64,000 bases of DNA from a virus: positions 1-64,000 of the IMG/VR virus record IMGVR_UViG_3300037516_001783; one strand, 5' to 3'. The notes beneath the pieces are model-generated. The model did no database searches. It was not told where the DNA came from and saw only the letters and a program-made list of their open reading frames with translations. Of the stretch, positions 8,850 through 17,009 are shown in pieces. The position numbers were made by a program, and so were the translations under genes. Positions within the stretch are counted from its first letter, which is position 1. Every line of letters starts with the position of its first letter.

Positions 8850-9302
8850 TTACTTTACAAAAGGGATTAGAGATAAGGCTTCGAATTCATCAACTTCTAA
8901 GTCATTTAACAAAGAAGAATCTATTTGTTCAACTTCAAAAGGTATTTCTAAATCACCTATTTGTTTTTCAAGTTGATTTGCTTGCTCGTTCAATTCAATA
9001 TATTGTTCGTTATCAGCAACATCTGAAATTAACAACCCATCTCTTTCGATACCTTTTTCTTTACAAATACCTTGTAATAATTCCTCAATCTTAGAATTCA
9101 ATTCATTCAAAGGATTTTCAATTTCTAAGAAACTTTCAGATTTAAGGTATAATTCTATTCCCATTCTGATGTTCAAAAGTTTGACATTTTTTTCAAATGC
9201 CATTTTTTTGTTTTTAACAAAAATACCATCTTGAATTCCGAATGAATTTTGTCTTCTCAAAGACAGCATAAAATTTTTACCTTGTGAAACTGTAACCTTC
9301 AT
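8850..9302 (-). CDS. Protein of unknown function upstream of lysis cassette
   Basis: About 150 residues from the ATG at 9302; a GTG seven codons upstream is possible but less likely. The N-terminal part is basic and beta-like. The C-terminal part contains a Glu-rich coiled coil with an acidic tail. No family recognised. It sits 3 bases before the TM/coiled-coil gene, so it is probably co-translated with the lysis genes. Confidence 0.55.
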   Translation of the reverse strand: MKVTVSQGKNFMLSLRRQNSFGIQDGIFVKNKKMAFEKNVKLLNIRMGIELYLKSESFLEIENPLNELNSKIEELLQGICKEKGIERDGLLISDVADNEQYIELNEQANQLEKQIGDLEIPFEVEQIDSSLLNDLEVDEFEALSLIPFVK

Positions 9303-9348
9303 TTTGTTGTTTTTGGAAAACACTGATTAAGTGTATGTTTAACTTACA

Positions 9349-9858
9349 TTACAACTGTTTATAGCTGTTAGTTGGTGTTATAATCACCTGTCCTTTTCTG
9401 TTTAATGGTGAAAAGTCTCTTCCTGTTAGGTTCCAATAATACTCTTTTTTACACATGTATCCTAACCACTCAAAACAGAACCAAGCGTTTTCTATGTCTT
9501 TATTTGAAATCTTTTTAGTTATGAATGAATCTACACCGAATAACTTTTTGCTGAAATAGAAAGCACCTTGAGAACCAAATATTGAGAAATCATATCTATC
9601 CCCCAAATGATTCTTGTATTCAACATCTGTTTCAACTTCTGGTAAGTATCTGATTTCACAAATAAGAGAATATTTTTTCAACATATTCTCTTTTGTTATC
9701 AAAATAACACCAAATTCAACAGCTTCAGAAAACATTTCAACACCTTCAGAATCTGTAAAGCACCAACCACAATGGTTCCAATAAGAATCAGTTCCAAGCC
9801 TTATAGTGCTTGAAACTGCATTCCCACGTCTATGAAAGAGAACAGGTGTAATTTTCAT
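9349..9858 (-). CDS. Permuted NlpC/P60-like (YiiX-type) cysteine hydrolase
   Basis: 169 residues. The order of motifs fits the circularly permuted papain-like fold. An early His sits in YWNHCGWCF (about residue 29), followed by a FSEA acidic strand. A late Cys sits in AWFCFEWLG, where permuted family members usually have a CSE motif; here it is CFE. Such enzymes cleave peptide or amide bonds in cell-wall or lipid substrates. It lies between the tail fibre and the lysis genes, so it may be a virion-associated or lysis-associated murein peptidase. Fold assignment is by pattern only. Confidence 0.5.
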   Translation of the reverse strand: MKITPVLFHRRGNAVSSTIRLGTDSYWNHCGWCFTDSEGVEMFSEAVEFGVILITKENMLKKYSLICEIRYLPEVETDVEYKNHLGDRYDFSIFGSQGAFYFSKKLFGVDSFITKKISNKDIENAWFCFEWLGYMCKKEYYWNLTGRDFSPLNRKGQVIITPTNSYKQL

Positions 9859-9860
9859 TA

Positions 9861-10394
9861 TTAAACTCTTGCTTTCATATTCTTAGTCATCAAACTAACA
9901 ATATTTGTGAACATTTTGAATGTACTGAACATAGGTTTCCAACCACCAGCAACATCAACTTTTTTCTCATATCTTTTAGGATTAAAAGAAACAGGATTTT
10001 GTGGGTCTGTTAAATCTTTTATTTCTTTTGTTAAATCATCAATAAGATGTTCAGTTCCATTACTTTGTTGGAATCCAGTAATTTGTCCATTAGAAATTGT
10101 TAATTTAACGTACAATTCGTCAGTCATAATCATTTCCTGACCATTAGGGTAACGATTGCTTAATTTACCATTTGGTTTTCTAATCCAAGTTCCTTGAAAT
10201 TTAGCAAATTCAGCAACTTTAGATTTCATAGATTTTTTGAAAATATTACTTTCATACCAAATGTCAAGTTCTTCTGAACCATCTTCATTTATGATATGTA
10301 CACCTTGGTCTTCAAGGATATCGAATTCTGGTAAAATTGTAGCAACACCATTTGCCCAATCAATTGATACTGATACTTCTGTCGTTGTTTTCAT
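9861..10394 (-). CDS. Conserved-looking phage protein, function unknown
   Basis: 177 residues without a recognised motif. It has a beta-rich N-terminal half and a basic C-terminal end. It follows the tail fibre gene by 4 bases and precedes the NlpC/P60-like gene by 2 bases. Position suggests a tail-fibre assembly chaperone or tip protein, but nothing in the sequence shows this. Confidence 0.55.
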   Translation of the reverse strand: MKTTTEVSVSIDWANGVATILPEFDILEDQGVHIINEDGSEELDIWYESNIFKKSMKSKVAEFAKFQGTWIRKPNGKLSNRYPNGQEMIMTDELYVKLTISNGQITGFQQSNGTEHLIDDLTKEIKDLTDPQNPVSFNPKRYEKKVDVAGGWKPMFSTFKMFTNIVSLMTKNMKARV

Positions 10395-10398
10395 AGTT

Positions 10399-12864
10399 TT
10401 AAGATTTTATTATTACGTTCATTGATACTCCATCTGCTCCTTGATTCAGCCTGAACTGTATTGTGTCATTAGGAGCTAAAGTTATTGCAGATGTAGGCTT
10501 TATCGAAACATCAAGTGTGTTTGCAGCTATATCTGTTGTATGAAAAGCTTCCCATCCTAATCCATTCTTGTTATAGAATACTTTATAGTTTAGAGTTGGA
10601 GCTGTTCCAAAATTTAAAGTTAAAGCGTAAATACTGCAAGCATCTACAGCTATCCATTTTGTAGAACCTGTATCATTTAACATCTGAAATAAAGATGTAT
10701 TCGCTGTGTATGTGTATTTCCAACCAAACTGAACTGTTAAGTTAGTGTTTAAAGTAGTTGCAAATGTCACAACGCTGTTGTTCTGAACTCCTTTAAACAA
10801 GTTAGCAGTAACATCATGCCATATAAGACCATTTCTGGTTGTACCTAAGTTACCTGCTACTAGGTTTAAACCCAGACCCTTGTTTGTATCTTGTAAATCT
10901 AAACAAGCACTTGCATTAATCTCACTACTAACACCAATGGCAAGTCCTCCGTTATACATTATAGCCCTCGTGCTATTTTTAGATTCAAATCTATGTATAA
11001 TACCTCCATTTGTTGATAATATAGATTTGCTTCGAGAGGTTATTATACCTAGTGAAGAAACTTCTTGAACATACGTATCTGACACAGCATGATAAACACC
11101 AAATGCCCTTAATCCAGTTACTTCATCAGCTTGAACAAATAAGTTAGTAGCAAATGAGCCGCCTAATCTAACCATTACTCTATTAGCATTATTTAAAAAA
11201 TCAACTCCATGCACTTGACCAAATACAAAACTTGACCTTGAATTTGTATAATCGTAACTAACTGCAAATGTTGGGGCACTTACATTATTAGCATCTACTC
11301 TAAAAATAGGTTTGCTAGTAGTATTAAAATCTTTAAAATAATAAGTGTTACCTCCTGTATTACCTGCTGATGTACCAAAATAAATATTTCCATTAACAGT
11401 TGCGATACTTGAACCGTTGTCTATTAATTGACTATCAACATAACCACTACCATTCCACTTACTTACATAGTTAGTAGTCAACCCTGTAGGTGTGTTAAAC
11501 TTCCCATTCCAAGTAGAAGCACTTGCAATGTAAGCATCTGCAATAGAAGTACCTTGCCACACACCTGTCCCAATCGTACCAAGAGTTGTTATTGAAGTTT
11601 GACCTACGTAAGTAGAAGCTATATCTATAGTCTTAGTTGTTCCTCCACTAACTGTAACTCTATTCAAAGTACCTACTACATCTGCAACTGTTGCTGCTGG
11701 GTATGCTAATTCTGTCCAACTTCCTATTAATGAAGTATTTGAGCCTGTTATAATAAATGTAGTCCCTCTGTCAGACCTAATACACCAATCACCTTTCTGA
11801 CCTGTCAACCCAAGCATTGCAGATTGATTAACGACAGAACCTAAATAATCAACAACAGCCAAATCAGGTAGAACAGAAGTATTTAATTTACCTGTAGAAT
11901 CTAATCCAGCATAACCGTTATTAACATTTTTGTTAGAAGTTAATTCAAAGTACTGTAAAACATTACCATCATTTTTCCATATAGGATTACCATTAACATC
12001 TGCTGCGAAACTTGATTCGCTTGCTGATGCTGAAATTGCTGAACTTTGATGTTTTAAACCTATATGTCCAGAACCATTTGTACCATTTACTTTAAAATGT
12101 TTAGCGTTAAGTGAATAGTTTCCAATATCAATGTCTTGGTTAGCATTACTACCATCTAAATCTAATTTTTGTGACAAATCAACATCACCTTCCATTAAAA
12201 AGTTTTTCCAAACACCATTCCTGTAACCTTCATATTGATAGGTTTGTGAATTATATGCTATTGAACCGTCTGTTGAATATCTCTGTGAAGTTCCTATCCT
12301 TGGTATTAAAAATCCATTACTATTTACATTAACAACTTCACCAACAAATGACGTTTCTGAAGATGAAATTTGAATTGTACCTGAACCTACATCCAATCTT
12401 GATAGACCTGTACCTGAATTTAATTGGAATAGATTACCACCAGCATAAAATTCTACTCTTGTTTCACCGTAAATATTTGCAACAGTACCATTCAATTCAA
12501 CTTTACTTTTGTTAACACCAGAAATGCTATAATACATCCCTATGTTACTTGTTGAACCTACACCAAAATAAATTTGTGGTACTGTTTCAAAAATACCAAA
12601 TTTAATGTTACTTGAACTGTCAACTAATAAGTCACCACTTATCTTTTTAGATGGTTGTGTACCTGTTATTGGAATGTAATCTCCTAAATCTCCTGTTCCA
12701 CCTACTTCACCTAAAACTTTCCATGTAAGTGTAACAGTATCGTAATATTTAATCTTTTTTACACCATTATTAGTGTCATACCACAACATCACAATGTTTA
12801 TTGGAGGTTCATATCCAACATGCATTGCTTTTATTTGACCGTAATTTTTTTGAAATGTTGTCAT
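10399..12864 (-). CDS. Tail fibre protein
   Basis: 821 residues, low-charge and Gly/Ser/Thr/Asn-rich, typical of trimeric beta-structured fibres. The middle contains the fibre repeat style TLGTIGTGVWQGTSIADAY and LTTNYVSKWNGSG, common in tail fibres of Bacteroidota phages. The last 90 residues look like a compact beta domain (possibly a receptor-binding tip). It lies after the baseplate J protein and a 107-residue protein, overlapping the latter by 4 bases. DNA for the C-terminal two thirds (10.45-11.9 kb) is noticeably richer in GC than the N-terminal part. This suggests the receptor-binding part was exchanged by recombination. Confidence 0.85.
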   Translation of the reverse strand: MTTFQKNYGQIKAMHVGYEPPINIVMLWYDTNNGVKKIKYYDTVTLTWKVLGEVGGTGDLGDYIPITGTQPSKKISGDLLVDSSSNIKFGIFETVPQIYFGVGSTSNIGMYYSISGVNKSKVELNGTVANIYGETRVEFYAGGNLFQLNSGTGLSRLDVGSGTIQISSSETSFVGEVVNVNSNGFLIPRIGTSQRYSTDGSIAYNSQTYQYEGYRNGVWKNFLMEGDVDLSQKLDLDGSNANQDIDIGNYSLNAKHFKVNGTNGSGHIGLKHQSSAISASASESSFAADVNGNPIWKNDGNVLQYFELTSNKNVNNGYAGLDSTGKLNTSVLPDLAVVDYLGSVVNQSAMLGLTGQKGDWCIRSDRGTTFIITGSNTSLIGSWTELAYPAATVADVVGTLNRVTVSGGTTKTIDIASTYVGQTSITTLGTIGTGVWQGTSIADAYIASASTWNGKFNTPTGLTTNYVSKWNGSGYVDSQLIDNGSSIATVNGNIYFGTSAGNTGGNTYYFKDFNTTSKPIFRVDANNVSAPTFAVSYDYTNSRSSFVFGQVHGVDFLNNANRVMVRLGGSFATNLFVQADEVTGLRAFGVYHAVSDTYVQEVSSLGIITSRSKSILSTNGGIIHRFESKNSTRAIMYNGGLAIGVSSEINASACLDLQDTNKGLGLNLVAGNLGTTRNGLIWHDVTANLFKGVQNNSVVTFATTLNTNLTVQFGWKYTYTANTSLFQMLNDTGSTKWIAVDACSIYALTLNFGTAPTLNYKVFYNKNGLGWEAFHTTDIAANTLDVSIKPTSAITLAPNDTIQFRLNQGADGVSMNVIIKS

Positions 12865-13184
12865 ATAACCTTTTCGTAAATTAACTCACCTAATTCGTTA
12901 ATTGAATAATTATCACTGTCAACAGCCTTTATATTTAACTCACCATTACTATCAATCCAAACTGATAATTCATCTGGGTTATTTTCAGAAACCATTAACA
13001 ACTCACCTTCTTTGAAATCAATTGAATTTAATTTACCAACTTGGTCGTCAACTAATAACACATCTTTTATCAAAGGTTCATCACTTGCTGGTGTTTGTAA
13101 ATTTATAGATTTTGTGACTCCTGTATTTGTCTTTGTATCTATGACCGATGAAGTTGTTATTTTTATCTTCTTAGAATTTGCCAT
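12861..13184 (-). CDS. Small tail protein, probable fibre attachment/adaptor
   Basis: 107 residues, acidic, no recognised family. It overlaps the J-like baseplate gene by 1 base and the tail fibre gene by 4 bases. A small gene between baseplate J and the fibre often encodes a tail-fibre connector or a short fibre N-terminus. Role inferred from location only. Confidence 0.5.
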   Translation of the reverse strand: MANSKKIKITTSSVIDTKTNTGVTKSINLQTPASDEPLIKDVLLVDDQVGKLNSIDFKEGELLMVSENNPDELSVWIDSNGELNIKAVDSDNYSINELGELIYEKVI

Positions 13185-14371
13185 TACAGTAGAGTTTGTT
13201 GTAAACTAAAATCAGCAACAGAAGGATAGTAATAAGGGTTTAAAGTCCCTGAAACTTCAGACATTACAGTACCATCTGGATTTAACATTATAAAACCTCT
13301 TATTCTAGGAATTTGGTTTGAAGGTATCTTAATATCAATTTTAGGTGAGAATGTATTATCTAAAATTCTCCTCACTCCAGGAACTCCTTTCACAATTATA
13401 AGTAAGTCTTCCCATTCTATCAAATTACCTTTAAAATAGCGATAATCGATGAACTTATTCATCCTTAATTGAGTTTCCTTTCTGATATTAGTAGCATCAA
13501 AACCACTTTCTAAAATACATCTGTAACTAACATCTATTGGGTACCAAACTGGGTTCTGTAATTTGACTCCGAATTTAGAACTTCCGTTTGGTTTATAATC
13601 AACTAAAGAAATATGTTTTTCTAAACCAACCATCATCTGATTAAATTCATTATCTGTAAAATCGATACCGTTTTGAGATACCACAGACAATAATACTTGA
13701 CCATCTGAAGCTATTCCATTATGAATAACTTTTAAGACGTTTGGATTAACTTTTATCAATGATTGTTCTAATAATCCGATTGTTCCTGTAGCAATGAAAT
13801 TACAACCATTCATGATTCTATTTCTAAAATCATCGTCATTTTCACTATCTCTACCACCTGTCGCATTATACTCGTTAATACAGTATTTGTGACCAACAGG
13901 AACAGGATTTACAGATGTTATTGATAGTGGTGCTGAATTTGTTTTTTCTCCTAGAGATTGACTTCTTACTTTTACATAACCAAATCCAGAAGCACCTATA
14001 TTTAGAGTTTGTTCAACGTCAAAAACAGTTCCGTCTAAACTTTTGAATGTGTGAAATCCTGCAATATAAGAAGTATTTATATCACCAACAACCCTTACAT
14101 AAGTAGAACTCTGACTTGAACCGAATCTATTTGAAATACCGTATCTTTGTGCTATTACATCAAGATTTTCACCATAAGCGTCTTCTGGAAATAAATGGCT
14201 TTCTAATACAGCAACATCTTTTAATATTTTTTGACCAATTTTAGCAACTCCGTACGCAATACCATTATTAACAGACAAAGGAGAAACTTTTGTAACTTTA
14301 TCTGTATTGTTAAGGAACATCTCAATGTATATTCCTTTTAATTCCTCTACAGTTGATATTTTAGTTATCAT
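13184..14371 (-). CDS. Baseplate wedge protein, J-like (gp6/gpJ family)
   Basis: 395 residues. The central part has the Baseplate_J signature: an N-terminal adhesive region with LDVIAQRYGI, then GGRDSENDDDFRNRI around residues 170-186, followed by NPNVLKVIHNG. In contractile tails the J/gp6 protein forms the inner ring of wedges around the hub and transmits sheath contraction. It overlaps the upstream 308-residue wedge protein by 4 bases. The assignment is strong by the E/DDxFRxRI signature and synteny. Confidence 0.88.
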   Translation of the reverse strand: MITKISTVEELKGIYIEMFLNNTDKVTKVSPLSVNNGIAYGVAKIGQKILKDVAVLESHLFPEDAYGENLDVIAQRYGISNRFGSSQSSTYVRVVGDINTSYIAGFHTFKSLDGTVFDVEQTLNIGASGFGYVKVRSQSLGEKTNSAPLSITSVNPVPVGHKYCINEYNATGGRDSENDDDFRNRIMNGCNFIATGTIGLLEQSLIKVNPNVLKVIHNGIASDGQVLLSVVSQNGIDFTDNEFNQMMVGLEKHISLVDYKPNGSSKFGVKLQNPVWYPIDVSYRCILESGFDATNIRKETQLRMNKFIDYRYFKGNLIEWEDLLIIVKGVPGVRRILDNTFSPKIDIKIPSNQIPRIRGFIMLNPDGTVMSEVSGTLNPYYYPSVADFSLQQTLL

Positions 14372-15294
14372 ATTGTTTTTTCACTTTCTATTAGTAAACC
14401 TCTAATTGTATTAACTGAAAATTTAAAATCAACTGAGTCTGAATTTTGAGTTATACTTTCAACTTTGAAATCAATTAATGAATCATCTGTGTTGAAAAGT
14501 AAGTATAACTGCCTCTTAATAACAGGTGAATTAATTATAGCCATATTTCCACCAACAACTAAATCTGTCCTTACACCTAAATTCTTGAATTCAGGTACAG
14601 AACCGTATTTAACATCTGTAAGAATAGAAATTGATTGTTTTGCAGTATCTATGTATGAGTTAATTTCAAAGTCTTCATTTACAAAATTAATTTTCTTTTT
14701 AAAATCAAGTCCGTAAAGTTTATCACCAACCATATTATCACATACAGATTCCAACCTTGCATTGTTTTTTCTTATGTAAGGTAAAATTAAATCTACACCT
14801 CCAGATTGATTGTAATCTTCTTCTAATAAATCGTTTGATAATGCTATGTCAACCCACCTATCATCACTTGAATCTGTACTTACTTTTTCGTTCTGAACAT
14901 CTTCTAATGTTTGATATTTTTTTGTTGTATAATCAAAAACATCGTAGTCTGATAAGTTTAACCTAACAGACCTCAACCTTCTTGAAAGATTATTTGAAGA
15001 TTGTAAAGTTGTCTTTATTTCATCTAACATTACAACTAAATCCCAATAATACATTTCACTCAACAATACTTTATTGTTAAAAATTATTGTTGAAATAACA
15101 TCACTTTCTCTTAAAAGGTTTGTTAGATTTTTGAAAGCTTTTGAATCTGGTTTTGAGACTAATAAACTAAACCAATCTTTAATTTTAACATAGTCTAATT
15201 TAAAAAATGAGTCAACGTCAATCAGATATTTATAGATATCGTATTTTGTTAATTTAACAAAATTGTCAAGAGCCTTTGTTTGATAATTTTCCAT
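14368..15294 (-). CDS. Baseplate wedge protein with gp25/W-like C-terminal part
   Basis: 308 residues. Roughly residues 190-305 look like the gp25/W (lysozyme-like wedge) fold. A strand with an ISILTDVKYGSVPEFKNLG segment matches the family pattern in which an ILT..GE.P..P..G motif follows an initial strand. The N-terminal 180 residues are helical and unrecognised. gp25 binds J-like proteins in baseplate wedges, and here the two genes overlap by 4 bases. Confidence is moderate because the canonical EPR motif is not seen. Confidence 0.6.
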   Translation of the reverse strand: MENYQTKALDNFVKLTKYDIYKYLIDVDSFFKLDYVKIKDWFSLLVSKPDSKAFKNLTNLLRESDVISTIIFNNKVLLSEMYYWDLVVMLDEIKTTLQSSNNLSRRLRSVRLNLSDYDVFDYTTKKYQTLEDVQNEKVSTDSSDDRWVDIALSNDLLEEDYNQSGGVDLILPYIRKNNARLESVCDNMVGDKLYGLDFKKKINFVNEDFEINSYIDTAKQSISILTDVKYGSVPEFKNLGVRTDLVVGGNMAIINSPVIKRQLYLLFNTDDSLIDFKVESITQNSDSVDFKFSVNTIRGLLIESEKTI

Positions 15295-16103
15295 TACAAT
15301 AGTGAAGTTAATTTATTTAAAGAACCTCTTGAAATTTGCTCTTGGTTTATCAAAGCATTAACATTAACATCTGTTGATTTTGAAGTCAGTGCTGAACTTG
15401 TAAAGCTTAACACATTTTTTGCTGATTTCTGTACAGAATCTATGGTTGTATATTTTGATAACCTCTTTTTTAATTCTGGTGAATCTATGATGTCGTCGGC
15501 TGGAGCGATAGCCTTAAAAGACATAGCATAATTCCAAATCATGTTTTTACTAATATCTTGACTAGCTTGAAAAGAAGTAACTTCTATCAAATAGTTAGCA
15601 TTAAAAGCATAGTTGTAAAAAAACACTAATACTGGAAGACCGTTGTACAAATTAGAAGTTCTGTTGTATATGTTCTCTAAAACCTTAACACACCCATATC
15701 CAGTTTTCACATTTCTTGTTAAAATGTTATCACTTTTAACATCTGAACCTCCTCTTGTTATAATCTTCAACTTTCTACCAAAATCACCACTTATTGACAT
15801 TTCAATAGGTACAAAAGAGTTGTTTTCTAAAACACTTATACCGTCAGCAGTTTTTGTTACTGTCTTACTTTTTGATTTGATAACACTCATGTTATTTGGT
15901 GTTATTGGGAAAGTGAAAAATTCTAAAACATTGTTCAAATCATTAGCGTCAACAACTTCAATTGAACATAAATAATATTCAAAATCGTTTGGTGCCACTT
16001 GATTAAGTATTGCTCTACCAGCAGGAGAAACTACTCCTCCTACATTAGATAGAAAACTACCTACATAATCTGAAACTTTCCCTAATTCACTGCCTGTTAT
16101 CAT
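15294..16103 (-). CDS. Baseplate hub/wedge connector protein
   Basis: 269 residues. A central beta domain (about 40-190) starts with LEFFTFPITPNNMSV, a pattern seen in baseplate proteins placed between spike and wedge genes (XkdP/gp53-type position). The C-terminal 60 residues are polar. It begins 7 bases after a copy of the AACAGTTATA motif and overlaps the downstream wedge gene by one base. No LysM motif is clear. Function inferred from neighbours. Confidence 0.6.
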   Translation of the reverse strand: MITGSELGKVSDYVGSFLSNVGGVVSPAGRAILNQVAPNDFEYYLCSIEVVDANDLNNVLEFFTFPITPNNMSVIKSKSKTVTKTADGISVLENNSFVPIEMSISGDFGRKLKIITRGGSDVKSDNILTRNVKTGYGCVKVLENIYNRTSNLYNGLPVLVFFYNYAFNANYLIEVTSFQASQDISKNMIWNYAMSFKAIAPADDIIDSPELKKRLSKYTTIDSVQKSAKNVLSFTSSALTSKSTDVNVNALINQEQISRGSLNKLTSLL

Positions 16104-16110
16104 ATTTTTA

Positions 16111-16120
16111 TATAACTGTT
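16111..16120 (-). promoter_or_regulatory. Late-gene motif copy (AACAGTTATA)
   Basis: AACAGTTATA on the minus strand ends 7 bases before the ATG at 16103 and overlaps the end of the upstream spike gene. One of seven intergenic copies. With this little space any transcript started here would be nearly leaderless, so a role in translation or RNA processing is also possible. Confidence 0.45.
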
Positions 16121-17009
16121 AATTGAATAACAGCGAAATCCTCTCTTTTATCAAATTGACTTTAGCAATTGAATCTGGAGCAAGTGGCAATACACCTGAA
16201 ATTGGGTCTAATACTTTGATTGCCAGAATCTCTGTAACTAAATCACCAAAAAGTTTTGCAAAATCTTCCTTCTTATTTTTAATACTTACATTCTCTTTTG
16301 CTACAGTAATTGAAGTAGATTCAGTTTCAAGTTTAACTCCAGATTCAGACATTGAAACCTTATTTTTAAATTGGTCTTGGATTGATAAATTTCCGTCACC
16401 ATCTATACTTATGATACTTTGCTTACCTTTCTTACCAACTTTGATATCAAGTGTTCCAGGAGTCTTTAAATTCACTGATTTTTCAGCATTAACATTTAAG
16501 TCTCCTTGTACATCTAAATCAAATTCAGCTTCATTTGTGTCATTACAAATTTTTAAAAATGACTTTTCACCTTTTTTATTAGAATTACAAACAAGTCTGA
16601 ATGTTCCACCCTTACCTGATAAATCAAAGTCAACAAAATTTGAAAAACTTTCCTTAAAAATTCTAAATTGCCTTTCTTCTAAAATGATAGGTTGTTCATC
16701 TTCAGTTTGTAAAATACAAACAACTTTTGACTTTCTGTAAAGTGTGTCCCTCACGCAGAATACAGCTGTACCTACCTCTCCAAACTGAGAAGGAAATTCT
16801 ATGTAATGTATAGAACCTTTGTCAATTTGAACATTCTTTTCTATTTGATTGTCAACACTTTTAATCATCAAAGTGCCCTTTTTAAAACAATCTTTTATAT
16901 ACTTTGTTCTATCGACATCTAATGGTATAATAACATGTCCTGTGAAGGCTACGTACTCATTAACTCCGTATCCCTTTTTACCTATTGTTTTTGAGTTATC
17001 ATTCATCAT
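16119..17009 (-). CDS. Baseplate spike protein (gpV/gp5-like OB fold plus beta-helix)
   Basis: About 296 residues from the ATG at 17009 (another ATG directly follows). The N-terminal half is beta-rich and contains VAFTGHVIIPLD and a GTAVFCVRD region, fitting an OB-fold. Residues about 160-240 have a repetitive short-strand pattern (LDVQGDLNVNAEKSVNLKTP) typical of the triple-stranded beta-helix needle. A helical C-terminus follows. In contractile tails this trimer forms the membrane-piercing tip below the hub. It overlaps the hub gene by 11 bases. Confidence 0.7.
   Translation of the reverse strand: MMNDNSKTIGKKGYGVNEYVAFTGHVIIPLDVDRTKYIKDCFKKGTLMIKSVDNQIEKNVQIDKGSIHYIEFPSQFGEVGTAVFCVRDTLYRKSKVVCILQTEDEQPIILEERQFRIFKESFSNFVDFDLSGKGGTFRLVCNSNKKGEKSFLKICNDTNEAEFDLDVQGDLNVNAEKSVNLKTPGTLDIKVGKKGKQSIISIDGDGNLSIQDQFKNKVSMSESGVKLETESTSITVAKENVSIKNKKEDFAKLFGDLVTEILAIKVLDPISGVLPLAPDSIAKVNLIKERISLLFN

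Noticed and set aside
9343-9360. AACAGTTG sequence resembling the late motif
   Set aside because: It lies over the codons for the last residues (KQL) and stop of the NlpC/P60-like gene and lacks the TATA part, so it is probably a coding coincidence.
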